NCBI RefSeq assembly: GCF_958979055.1
Contig: NC_084886.1
Coordinates: forward strand, 2,809,001-2,873,000
DNA from: Alnus glutinosa
Taxonomy: Eukaryota; Streptophyta; Magnoliopsida; Fagales; Betulaceae
Length of the DNA stretch: 64,000 nt
Direction of reading: 5' to 3'
The position numbers were made by a program, and so were the translations under genes. Numbering within the stretch: position 1 is the stretch's first letter; the number at the start of each line of letters is the position of its first letter. Positions 47,285 to 55,235 of this stretch are shown here, one piece after another. Under the pieces are notes generated by a model. That model searched no databases. It was not told the DNA's origin and worked only from the letters and a program-made list of their open reading frames with translations.

Positions 47285-50200
47285 TGTCGAAGAGTGTGTT
47301 TACAAACAACTCATCATAAAGCCGAAATTTTCATTCTAAATGCCCCAAGTACCTTTTTCTTCTCAGCTTTGACTTGTTCCCTCAACCATCGCCTTTTTGC
47401 CTTTTTACGTCGAGCACTTCTACTAGGGATCTGTCCAAAATTAGAGAGAGGTTTGCATGAGTTATAGCTTAGAGTTGATCTAAAGATATAACAAGCAGTG
47501 TGAGTTAACTGATTTAAAATCATGGTGATATAAAAGCATACAAAAAAAACTTCCAAGCTCCTGGAACATAGAGCATATACCTATCTCACATGGTATAGTT
47601 CCTTGCACTGGCTATAGCAGCACAGCTTTGGGTTCATTGCTCATACTTGCAATGGCCCCTAATTCGAAACTACAGGACATGGATTGAGATGACTAAAATG
47701 GGTTCCTAAAATGATACCACTACTTTCATTTTTTGTTTTCTTATTTCCATTAATAATTTTATAGAAGTTTGACTTTCTCAACTCTTGTGTAATAATATAT
47801 TTGGTAATCACCAGCCACCCAGCATGTATTTAACATCCAAAAGTATGAAGACACAGAATAGCAACAAACTACAATCCATAGAGAAAATGACTATGAACAA
47901 AAGCATGAGATCATTAGTACTCAAAAGATATTATAAAACCTTGGTGAGGTAGAAATCTCTGATCACATCAAACAAATTCTTATTGCATTCGTAGCAGGGA
48001 AAAATAAAATGCAAACAAAAATTCCTTTGAATTAAACTGTAACCATATATAATTTATGATCAGGGATGGAGGAAAGTTAACGGCTCCCCCATGTTTTCCA
48101 ACCTGACCTGACCCAAATGGGACAGGTTTGGAAGTCTAATCAGGTCTAGGACAGGTTTAGAAAAATAAATAAAACCTAAATGGGTTGGGGGTCTTTAGAG
48201 CTTCAGATATCCTTTACCTAGCTATCCTCGCTTTTGTGGCCACATTTTCATAGACCCCTCCATATGTAACTCTAGCCAATGTGTGCTTTGTACATGGAGA
48301 TAATACTAAAGTAAAAAATTATGATATTACTACTATATGCAAACTTTGACCTAATACATTAAAAATATTAAAGATGTCTAGATACAAACTAGAGATCCAA
48401 ACCAAACAATGATAATAATTGACAACCTTTGCAGTTCCACCAGGCTTATGAGATACATCAACACTTTCTTCACCATTTTCTTGAAGCTGGCAAAACCTAA
48501 GAAGCAAAAATGAGAGAGATATAAAATAAAGAGAGAGCAAGAGAGAATAACTAAAGACAATATAAACTATAGAAATTCAGGCACACATGCATATACAAAG
48601 ATGTATGCATAGGTTTGCAACAATACACCAGGACCAAGTTTCTCCCCCTTTATATCTGTGTATTTCTCTAAATAAGTGATGAGAATATTGAGCCTCCAAC
48701 CATGAGGTGGCAACATTTAGTATAGCTAAACTAACCACCAAATAAATCACAAAAATAAATGAATATAAAGTATAATAAAATTTAAAAAAGGAAGAAAACC
48801 CTAGACTTTGTTGTTACACACACACATATATAAAGATGCAACGAAATACCTCTTTGCATGGGGTATAGATTTAGTGGTGTCATTACTTATTTCATCACTT
48901 TCCACGACACTAGACTCATGCTGTTCACTTGATAATTTGGATGACTTTTCCTTCCTGACAGTCTTTTTTGAGAGAACTCTACGATGATGAAGGCCTCCAT
49001 TCTCCTTCGGAACATCATTCTGACCATCTTCAGTAACAACTGGACATTTGTGAGCAGTAACAACCTTATTTTTTTTCCTCCTGTAATTTGGAAAAATCGA
49101 GTTACAAACCTGAATAAGTATCCCAAACAACCACATGCAAGCATAACCAAGCAAGAAAAGAAAAGCTTACAATACAGAGGATGCAACCTTTTGGTAAAAT
49201 AATGAAGTAATGCCATATTCATGAAGCAAATAAAGGATGCTAGCCACTTTAAAGACTAATCTAAAGAAAATAAATTTCAGTGTCCAAACTGTCGTTATAA
49301 AAACCCAGAGAAAGAGGAGAGCAAAAACATTTTTATTGAACAAGGAGATGCCGTGTAAAATTTCAATCACTTATGATTTTAATCAGATTCCTATTAAAGC
49401 CACAAAAAACCAGTGGGTGTCTTTTTTTGGGGGGGGGCGTTTCGGGTTTTGTGGGTGTTGTTGGTGTGTTTTGCTGTTTTTGGGCATGTTCTTGGGCTTT
49501 GGGTTATAAGTGCTCTTCGTATACTGCCTGTGTACTGGGGCGCCTTTCGCTTTTTTAATAAAATTGCTTATTACTTATCAAAAAAAAAGCCACAAAAAAC
49601 CAGGTTAAAACCAACATTTAGAACCATACCCAAAATGTGCTTCCACTGAACTTTTGGAATTCAGATGAGATAGTAAATTACATTGTTAAGACATTTATAC
49701 TCAATATCGAATGGGGCACCGTAGATAACCTCTCTTTTATAAAATAATCACTTACAAATTCACAGGCCAGCATTTCATACCACAAAAGGTTTTTATACTC
49801 AATTTCCTGCTTGTAACCTGCTGGATGATTGAATCTGCGTAATGTATCAGAAGTTTGAATCCTACCTACGTCATAGTAAAATTATAAATTGAGACCTATA
49901 GGTTATAGTATTCATCACATGTAAGTTAAAAGTATCATCTAATGGGACAATATATTGAAGGAAGCATCACATCAAATTGGGGTTAAAAGCATAATATCCT
50001 GAAGCAAGTATCAAATTGGGTTTTTAGTCCACTTTTTGTGCCTGGCACATAGTATGCAACACCTATTTAATTAGACTTGAGATTTAGTTAAGCTGAGTGG
50101 TCAACTCGTTGTGTGAGACTCAGAAACATTGCCTCCAAAACTAGCTTGAAACAATGAAAATAATTTTAGACTACGGGACAGGCAGCAAGAACAATTATCA

Positions 50201-51204
50201 CAAATGGGATGCCAAACATACTTTGAGCTTAGAAGCTTCTCTGATGCCTTTCTTTTCTTGGAAACCGTGTACTCTTGTACATCATCAGCATATTCACCAC
50301 ATTCCTTTTCAAACTCCTCATTTGCCAAAAGCTTCACACCTTTAAGCACAGGTTGCTTCTCCAACCCTTCACCCGCCTTGATAGTATCAACCACTGCGTC
50401 CTTCCTTGTCACACTGTTCAAAAGGAAGAAACAAAAGAAAAAGAAAAACAATATAACACAACACCACCTTTTTACACATAGACGTCAGTAAACAATACGC
50501 TGAATAAAAAAATTTCCACTCATTAGACTGACCAAACGATATCTTTATCCTTCAAAATACACGTTGACTCAAAAGGCGGTAACACAAAGCCATCCATCTG
50601 CAAGCAAAATCACGCTAGTGTAAATTGTAAACAATCAAAGAACAGAAACCAGTATGAGAGACAAAACAAAGCCACAAAAAGCAATAACAAGAGAGTCTCC
50701 CTTTCAAACTTTTTCGCATTAAGCATTGATTTATTTACAATGATGCACAGGTAAATTAGTATTAACATAGCTAACAATTCAATATCGACCACAAAATCAT
50801 AGCGAACAAGAATCTCTAATGCAAGACTCAATCAAGGTGCGCATTTCAATTTTCCTATACCAAATCATAAATTAAATCTCATGTACTGTAATGGCGCTAA
50901 AAAAATAAGAACTCAAAAGCTTTTCATCTTTCTCCGTTTCCAAAGTTTCATTTTAAATTGAAAAATCGTGATATGAAGGAAATTAGGACATGAAGAGCGA
51001 GAGAGAGGATGGTACGGATAGGACGAGGCCGTTAGGGCAAGATTCGTGGAGGTCGAAGGTGTGAAGGAGATAGGCGGCGAGGTCGGAGATGGAGTCCATT
51101 TCCGGTTTGAGAAGAAGCCAGGTTCGCCTCAGTCCTTCCGTCAACTGTGACTTGGCCAGAACGCCTCGGCGCTTGAACTGCAAACGAACCCTCACGCTCT
51201 CCAT
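34227..51204 (-). CDS. coilin: Coilin, Cajal body scaffold protein (13 exons)
   Basis: Coilin organises Cajal bodies in the nucleus. Thirteen exons join in phase on the minus strand: 51204-51016, 50597-50533, 50413-50222, 49080-48850, 48496-48427, 47430-47353, 46555-46393, 46237-46197, 45460-45263, 44957-44886, 44804-44655, 34666-34498 and 34417-34227, giving 602 residues (Arabidopsis about 608). The N-terminal self-association domain (1-~95) has MESVRVRLQFKRRGVLAKSQ and FVLPPFES(T)C-ILKDKDIVCV. Basic clusters SKKRKASEKLLSSKRKKNK and SARRKKAKRRWLREQ are likely nuclear signals. IKPGHIRFERLG and QWNGITSKKKGQKWG precede the Tudor-like C-terminal part (EGDVVAYRLIELSSSWTPEL, VGKISHYDP). The last exon ends with WSFRAMRGSALGPTVALLR. 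Intron 11 is about 10 kb and full of transposons, so the two last exons lie far from the rest and would easily be mis-annotated as a separate locus. Confidence 0.95.
37250..37500 (-). mobile_element. tRNA-derived SINE within the old LINE
   Basis: On the minus strand the unit carries a canonical pol III B box, GGTTCGAATC (plus coordinates 37420-37429), with a weak A-box-like region about 45 bases upstream. The body contains ATTACCTGATCCGTGTGGAG and GCGCTTTACACGAATCCG, and the unit ends in an A-rich tail seen as the pyrimidine run 37245-37274. It interrupts the LINE between the endonuclease and RT segments. Target duplications are not clear, so both borders are approximate. Confidence 0.65.
40373..40546. 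mobile_element. MITE, GAGTAATGCTACACA family
   Basis: The left end GGAGTAATGCTACACATACT CCCACTTCTACACACC... is mirrored at the right by the reverse complement GAATAATGTTACACACTCTC ACTTCTCCACATCC.... The ends match the MITE at 51494-51675, so this is a family. It sits at the 5' junction of the plus-strand LINE. Confidence 0.75.
40547..43348 (+). CDS. LINE ORF2 fragment: endonuclease end, reverse transcriptase, zf-RVT
   Basis: About 930 codons without a break. It opens in the last part of the endonuclease (WSHLDRFLVSPDW, LCSDHFPILLDCG), lacks a natural start, and runs through the RT core: NRDKAPGPDGF, LIPKKFGAVDLKDFRPISLV, NAFVKGRQILDYVLIANECL, CKLDIEKAYDHVNWDFL, SSRGLRQGDPLSPLLFVIVM and the catalytic LPFVDDTLVF (FVDD in place of the commoner FADD). 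The zinc-ribbon zf-RVT motif (KVPLKVAFFAWTA ... CCMC) is cut by a TAA after residue C, then sense continues past a second in-frame TAG (near 43407) to about 43710. Two stops in an otherwise open ORF2 mark a recently dead copy. Confidence 0.88.
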   Translation, partial: LLLGSDHSLSWLWVKLNRKDLGSKSSPEKEIPSWSHLDRFLVSPDWDVKFPSSLQKRLPRLCSDHFPILLDCGGVHWGPRPFKFENMWLKAEGFVDGVRLWWESYSFQGSPSFIFSQKLKALKIDLKRWNDQEFGNVEFHKKMHMEDLCALDRLEEQRGLTPEEKARKCGVIRDLENSILQEEISWRQKSRALWLKEGNKCTKFFHRVANSNRRSNSIESLSINGSISSDQQVIRDHVAQFYKSLFAEPLSWRPRMDNIVFDNLDAGEAYSLELPFEEREVLEVVKSLNRDKAPGPDGFTLAFFQDCWDVIKTDLMGVFQDFHTHSKFVKSINATFLALIPKKFGAVDLKDFRPISLVSGVYKIIAKVLANRLKKVVEKIISNPQNAFVKGRQILDYVLIANECLDSRIKSGEPGLLCKLDIEKAYDHVNWDFLLYMLRRCGFGERWCSWIAHCISSVRFSVLVNGTASGFFSSSRGLRQGDPLSPLLFVIVMEAFSKLFFVTVQRGFLSGFFVGSSSNGVINISHLPFVDDTLVFCGASPEHLLYLRMLLLPFEAVSGLKINLNKSVLVPVGLVDNMDELAGILGCEVSSLPLKYLGLPLGAPFKTKSSWDEVVGKIERRLASWKRLYLSKGGRVTLIKSTLSNLPTYFLSLFPIPSSVASPIEKLHRDFLWGGIGEEFKFHLVNWAKVCSPISSGGLGIRNLRIFYMALLGKWLWRYAHEREAWWKSVVDAKYGSTWDGWYSLDPPGSHVVGLWKYIRKGWSLFCSHTRLILGNGSRIRFWDDVWSGEVPLKEAFPVLYDIACDKDAHVADHLDVVNGSYQWDVSFFRAAHDWEVDVLASFFSLLYSTRVNCDGENQLWWSPSHKGKFDVRSFYKALACKEVIHFPWKSIWRTKVPLKVAFFAWTAAQGKILTLDNLRKKRVIVIDRCCMC
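40547..43790 (+). mobile_element. Young 5'-truncated L1-type LINE inserted in the old LINE
   Basis: The element begins inside the endonuclease domain and continues through RT and zf-RVT to a 3' end TTACTTATC followed by poly(A) at about 43781-43790. It has no RNase H domain, unlike the other two LINEs in the window, so it belongs to a different L1 lineage. It is inserted, in opposite orientation, within ORF1 of the older minus-strand LINE: ORF1 sequence resumes at about 43795. The coding region is open for about 930 codons, so it is recent. Clear target duplications are not seen, perhaps because the left end is shared with the MITE. Confidence 0.85.
44071..44119. repeat. (GA)n microsatellite
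   Basis: About 24 GA units, probably within the 5' part of the old minus-strand LINE where it reads as a CT tract. Confidence 0.9.
44464..44647 (-). mobile_element. 5'-truncated L1 at the coilin exon-11 splice donor
   Basis: On the minus strand the insert ends ...CGCTTTTAATGATATCTCTC...TTACTTAT plus poly(A), matching the 3' end of the LINE at 43790. It is flanked by perfect copies of TGAGTACCTTT at 44453-44463 and 44648-44658. That 11-mer spans the donor of coilin exon 11 (AAAG|GTACTCA in gene sense), so the donor exists twice, about 195 bp apart. Confidence 0.8.
45185..45227 (-). mobile_element. Short L1 3' tail in coilin intron 9
   Basis: On the minus strand the insert reads CGCTTTTAATGGTATTTCGA then TTACTTATC-like sequence and a short poly(A). 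Flanks GCAAGCAAAGACAATT (45169-45184) and GCAAGAAAGATAATT (45228-45242) look like a mutated target duplication, so this copy is older. It lies only about 20-35 bp from the exon 9 donor. Confidence 0.6.
46600..47045. other. G+C-rich foreign-looking block in coilin intron 6
   Basis: About 450 bases of clearly higher G+C than the surrounding intron, with motifs such as GGTCGGTTTCGATCGGCCGG and CCCCCCGGCTCCGACATTGG. No long frame on either strand gives a recognisable protein. It is probably a repeat fragment; I could not find terminal repeats. Confidence 0.45.
47238..47281. repeat. (TG)n(AG)n compound microsatellite
   Basis: About 8 TG units run directly into about 14 AG units inside coilin intron 6. 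Confidence 0.9.
49414..49585 (+). mobile_element. 5'-truncated L1 3' end in coilin intron 3
   Basis: About 170 bases ending ...GTATACTGCCTGTGTACTGG...CGCTTTTTTAATAAAATTGC...TTACTTATC plus poly(A), colinear with the last about 75 bases of the LINE at 43790. Perfect direct repeats AAAGCCACAAAAAACCAG flank it at 49396-49413 and 49586-49603. A G-run precedes the body. It is antisense to coilin. Confidence 0.88.
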
Positions 51205-51344
51205 CGAAGCTCTCTGAGAGCGCAAGAGCAAGATCGACTACAAGCAGCTGATTTTGCAGCAATGTGCTGCTTCAGGCCCCTAGTTTCTTAAACCCTCAGT
51301 CAGTGGGGTTTCAATGCTTCTGCTTTTAAACCTTTCTTTGTTTC

Positions 51345-51347
<3 letters not shown>

Positions 51348-51374
<27 letters not shown>
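51348..51374. repeat. (CT)n tract upstream of coilin
   Basis: About 13 TC units about 145 bp upstream of the coilin ATG (on the minus strand a GA tract). GA/CT tracts near starts are common in plant promoters. Confidence 0.85.
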
Positions 51375-51379
<5 letters not shown>

Positions 51380-51493
51380 TTTTGTGTTTGGTTCGTCTAA
51401 GTCCACTTACTTCTGGGCCTTACAAACTGGGCTTATACTCATTTGGGCTTTCGAATTATTTGTTTAAATTTACTCGCTCGAACATAATTTCAT

Positions 51494-51675
51494 GAGTAAT
51501 GCTACACATCATCCCCTTGTCCTCCTTTTGTCCTCTCAAATTTGATGTGGCTCTTAAAATCACTATTGAATTTATGATAGATCATTATTGAATTTTGATC
51601 CAATGGTGATTTTAAGAGCCACATCAATTTTGAGAGGATAAAAGGAGAACAAGAGGATGATGTGTAGCATTACTC
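51494..51675. mobile_element. Hairpin MITE, GAGTAATGCTACACA family
   Basis: The two arms, each about 80 bases, are near-perfect inverted copies: GAGTAATGCTACACATCATC at the left and its exact reverse complement at the right, with TGATGTGGCTCTTAAAATCA in both arms. The loop is only about 20 bases. Ends match the element at 40373-40546. High arm identity suggests a younger copy. Confidence 0.88.
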
Positions 51676-53927
51676 TATATATATATATATATATATTTAG
51701 CTACCCACTTTTTCAAAGCATATTTTACCCTTTATTTTAACTATTTGCTTTCACTATTTTATTTAAATATTCTTTTTTTTTCAAAGCATCTACGTACCCC
51801 AAAAGTCATGTTGAATTGTCTTATCAAGAATCAAAAAGTTTTTTATTTTTTATTTTATTTTTTTCCATTTAGTGAGCTATGATGCTCAATTTTTTGCTAA
51901 AGTAGCTAGTTGGATGCTATAGATTACATTTATAGTCAATTTTTTGTCTCTGTTACGCATATTTAATCCTGTTCAATTGATCTAAAGAAAAAATCCTGTT
52001 CAATTGATCTCAAAAAAATCCTGTTCAATCAACATATTGTTTTCAGAGTCGGAGAGTTGACGCGGGAGGCCCATATCATATAAAACTTTCAGCATTTCCA
52101 GGAAAGTTTTGCTGGCCCAGCTCCTGCAACAAATCAGTCTCCCAAGTCACCATTGTTAAAGCAGTCCACTCCCCTCTCCAGTCTCCCCTCCTCTTCCCGA
52201 AAAAACAAAAAATGGAAAAACATCTGTATTGACTGTTGATCATCCGTTATCCTTTCTTTCAAGGTAAACTGCTTGAATCCAATACCATTCATGTCGAACT
52301 TGAAAGTCTCTTTAAGGTATCTCTTCCAATAATAGATTTCCTCAGCAAAATTGATTTAACAGTGAGTAGTGTAACCAAGATATCATGTACACTAAAACTT
52401 GTAAGATTCTTCATATTGTAATGTTCTTTAATTATATGAATGTTTAGCTTAAGCACATAAACACCTTAGAACAGTTTATAAAAATTACTGATTTCTACCT
52501 TTGCTTAAATGATCATGTTTCAGCCTTTGAGCACATTGCAATAAGATTTTGCACCATTTAACGACAATTTCAATGCATGTGGAGTATCAATATCAAAAGA
52601 CATGAATTTATAAAAACTTTAAAGAAATCCCCTGCATTATAGTGATTACAGAAGCGAGGGCTGCATAACCCCTGAATTCCAGAAGAAAAAGTACACACCT
52701 GCAAATTAACAGCATACTTATGATGTTTTTCTTCTTATCATGAAACTAATCCGAACTCCAAGGCTGTTCTCATAGACCCCTACAAAAATTCAAATTGAAC
52801 ATATATGAGCCGAAATAAATGATGAAACACAAATGTTTAGATGTGAAAATACGAAAGAGAAAAAGAGGACAGAGCACCTCTCAAGAAAGAGGGGTGAAGA
52901 AAAAGAGCTAGGATGAGAAGATGAAGGACAAAAATATGAACATGAGAGTCCCACCATAGTACTTCAAAGAGATGGTACTCCTCCGTGGAAGTAACGAAAA
53001 ACCGAGGACCCGTTGGTTCCCAACTAACTTACAACCCTATCACTTTTTACCTCCACTTGAGGAAGATTACAAAAATTGCAACCTTATGACCCATCGAAAA
53101 AAACTAATTGGCCTTGTTATGGACTCGAGCAATGAAAACTAATTGGCCTTGTTTGGTAAGGGAGTGGGAATTGGGGGTAGTATTATTCAACGAAGCAAAC
53201 CCAAAACCAGATTTTAGGAAATAATTATCAGTTCAATTCCAGACAAGCTAGAAGAGGAGAAGCCTATTTAGCACAAATCCTGGGCATCATAACCCTAGAG
53301 GAAGCAGAACCTTTCAAAACTCTAAACCATCAGTACAAAAATACCTCTGCACTTGCATCAAATTAAAGCCCAATGAGAAGCTAGAACTGGACTCTATCGC
53401 AGATTGATCTAAAAACCCCATCTTCAAACAATTTATTTATACCCGATGCAATGGACGTATTTCCAGATAAGACCCACCAGACAGCATATTCACTTAGTGG
53501 TGGCTTCACATGGGCACTACTCTTAATTTCCAGCCTAGCATCAACTAGCTCAAACATTATCAGTCCGAAAGCATAGCTCCATAGGCTTGGTCCGAGTTGC
53601 ATTAGACAAATTCTTGTTCTTGCAGGTTCAACAAACTTCATACATGCCTACGCTCAATTGGGTTTCAATCTTCCCACACAAGTAAGGACCGTATGTAATT
53701 ACAGTAGAATGAAGCACCATAGTTTATTGGTATAGCACAGTTTCCGAAGGGTTCTTCACATTACCCAAATCAAGTCAAAATTTTCAAATTATTCGGTAAC
53801 AATCAACTAATATCATGTAAAGAAAAAATGAGATTAAAATTCATCAACTAAAATTTTCTAGGATTTTGAGAAGAAAAAAAAAATTCGTAGAAAAAAATGA
53901 AAGAATTCAGGGGGTGTTTCTCTCTAA

Positions 53928-54254
53928 TTACCTGACTTTCTTGATGAGAATGGACTTGAGCTTGCGAGCAAGGTCCTGCGATCGAATCTTGCGTTCGAGG
54001 TTCTTGCGGGCCAAGACACGCTTCTCGGAGTTCTTGACGTGGCGGGTTGGCTGGTTCTTTATGAGCCGCTCCATCCCGCTCGAGGTCATCCTTTGCTTCA
54101 TCCACGCTAGCGCCTGCTCCAAGTTCCCGTTTCGGACCTTCACCCGTATCCCCCTCCACTGTTGTAACTGCTGCTGCTGCACCGCACTGTGCCACTCGAG
54201 TGTCTGACTCGGCCGCCCGAAGAGGCTCAACGCATGCCTTCTCACTAAGTTCAT
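53928..54254 (-). CDS. bS21-family ribosomal protein, probably mitochondrial
   Basis: One open frame of 108 residues starts at the ATG at 54254 (MNLVRRHALSLFGRPSQ). A basic, non-acidic N-terminal stretch of about 35 residues suits organellar import. The S21 domain follows: RGIRVKVRNGNLEQALAWMK, then RLIKNQPTRHVKNSEKRVLA and RKNLERKIRSQDLARKLKSI, ending IKKVR. S21 is a small-subunit protein near the mRNA exit region. The TAA stop overlaps a near-perfect splice donor (GTCAG|GTAATT), so the transcript may instead splice and change the last residues. From memory an S21 gene (At3g26360) adjoins a LEA_2 paralogue in Arabidopsis. Confidence 0.85.
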   Translation of the reverse strand: MNLVRRHALSLFGRPSQTLEWHSAVQQQQLQQWRGIRVKVRNGNLEQALAWMKQRMTSSGMERLIKNQPTRHVKNSEKRVLARKNLERKIRSQDLARKLKSILIKKVR

Positions 54255-54610
54255 TTCTCAGGTTTTCTGGCTCCTACTACTTTGTTCAAATGAGCAGAGG
54301 TCTTGTGGAGCTGTCAAATAAGATGGGAGTCTAATTAAGTCGTGTTTGTTTTTGAAAAATATTTTCTGGATGAATAATGCCTTTGGTATAAATTGTTTTA
54401 AGGTTACATCAAATTAATAAGAAGTGATGTTTTAAAAATATTTTGTTATTGGTATTGTATAGCGAAACAAATACATTGTTAAGCATGGAAATGAATCACA
54501 AAGGGTCATACCCTTACTATCAAGTACACTAAGTTTTTATATATATATTTTAAAGTGGTCAAGTATAATTAAGTACAAAACCAATGGATTTCAAGAGAAA
54601 GAATAACATA

Positions 54611-55235
54611 TAGGGTTAAATGGGTCCAAGGTACCTGTGGTTAGGCCCTAAATCAAAGCGTCACACGTGGTACCTGTCTTTCATGGATATTCCAAGTTGG
54701 TACTTCCGTCAGTCTTCCGTCAAATTTTTTAACAGACCTCCACGTCACCCACCTTAGAATGCCGACACCTGTGCTAGTTTCCACGTATCATATATGATAT
54801 TTATGCTTTCAATGCCATATAGAATGAGAGTGGCCGAGCCCATCCCAAGGCCAACCCTCAAATTTTCTTTTTTTCTTTTCTTAGGCCTCTTGGGGGTGGC
54901 CGAACCACCCCCATTTTGGCCATGGGGGTGGCCGGCCACCCCTTTTTTTGTTCAAAAAAAAAATTAAAAATTGTGGTTTTTTTTTTTCTCATCCTACGTG
55001 GCATTGAAAGCATAAGTAGCAAATGTGATATGTGGTCACGTGGCAACCGGGATAGATGTCAACATTCTAAGGTGGGTAACATGGAGGTCCATTAAAAAAA
55101 TAGACGGATGACTGACAGAAGTACCAACTGAGAATATTCATTAAAAACAGGTACCACCTATGACACTTTTTGAAACCATTGCAGCAATTTGATTTAGGGC
55201 CTAACCACCGGTACCTCTGAGCTATTTAACCCTAA
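54611..55235. mobile_element. Foldback DNA element, ~625 bp, long inverted ends
   Basis: The left end TAGGGTTAAATGGGTCCAAG then GGTTAGGCCCTAAATCAAA is mirrored on the right by TAGGGTTAAATAGCTCAGAG then GGTTAGGCCCTAAATCAAA (reverse complement). Pairing continues inward: CACCTTAGAATG (left) against CATTCTAAGGTGGG (right), and TCCGTCAGTCTTCCGTC against GACGGATGACTGAC. The core holds G+C-rich palindromic modules with GGGGGTGGCCG. It has no coding capacity; Mutator-like foldback elements are the closest known type, but no target duplication is clear. Confidence 0.82.

Larger units (their letters stand above)
51205..53927. other. Intergenic region between coilin and the S21 gene
   Basis: It contains the coilin promoter side with a CT tract, a hairpin MITE, A+T-rich sequence, and a minus-strand open frame at 53381-53641 whose translation I do not recognise. 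No gene is supported. Confidence 0.4.

Noticed and set aside
53381-53641. 86-codon minus-strand frame downstream of S21
   Set aside because: ATG to stop is intact, and a kinase-like WSYAFGLIMFELVDA phrase caught my eye, but the other kinase motifs are missing and I cannot name a family.
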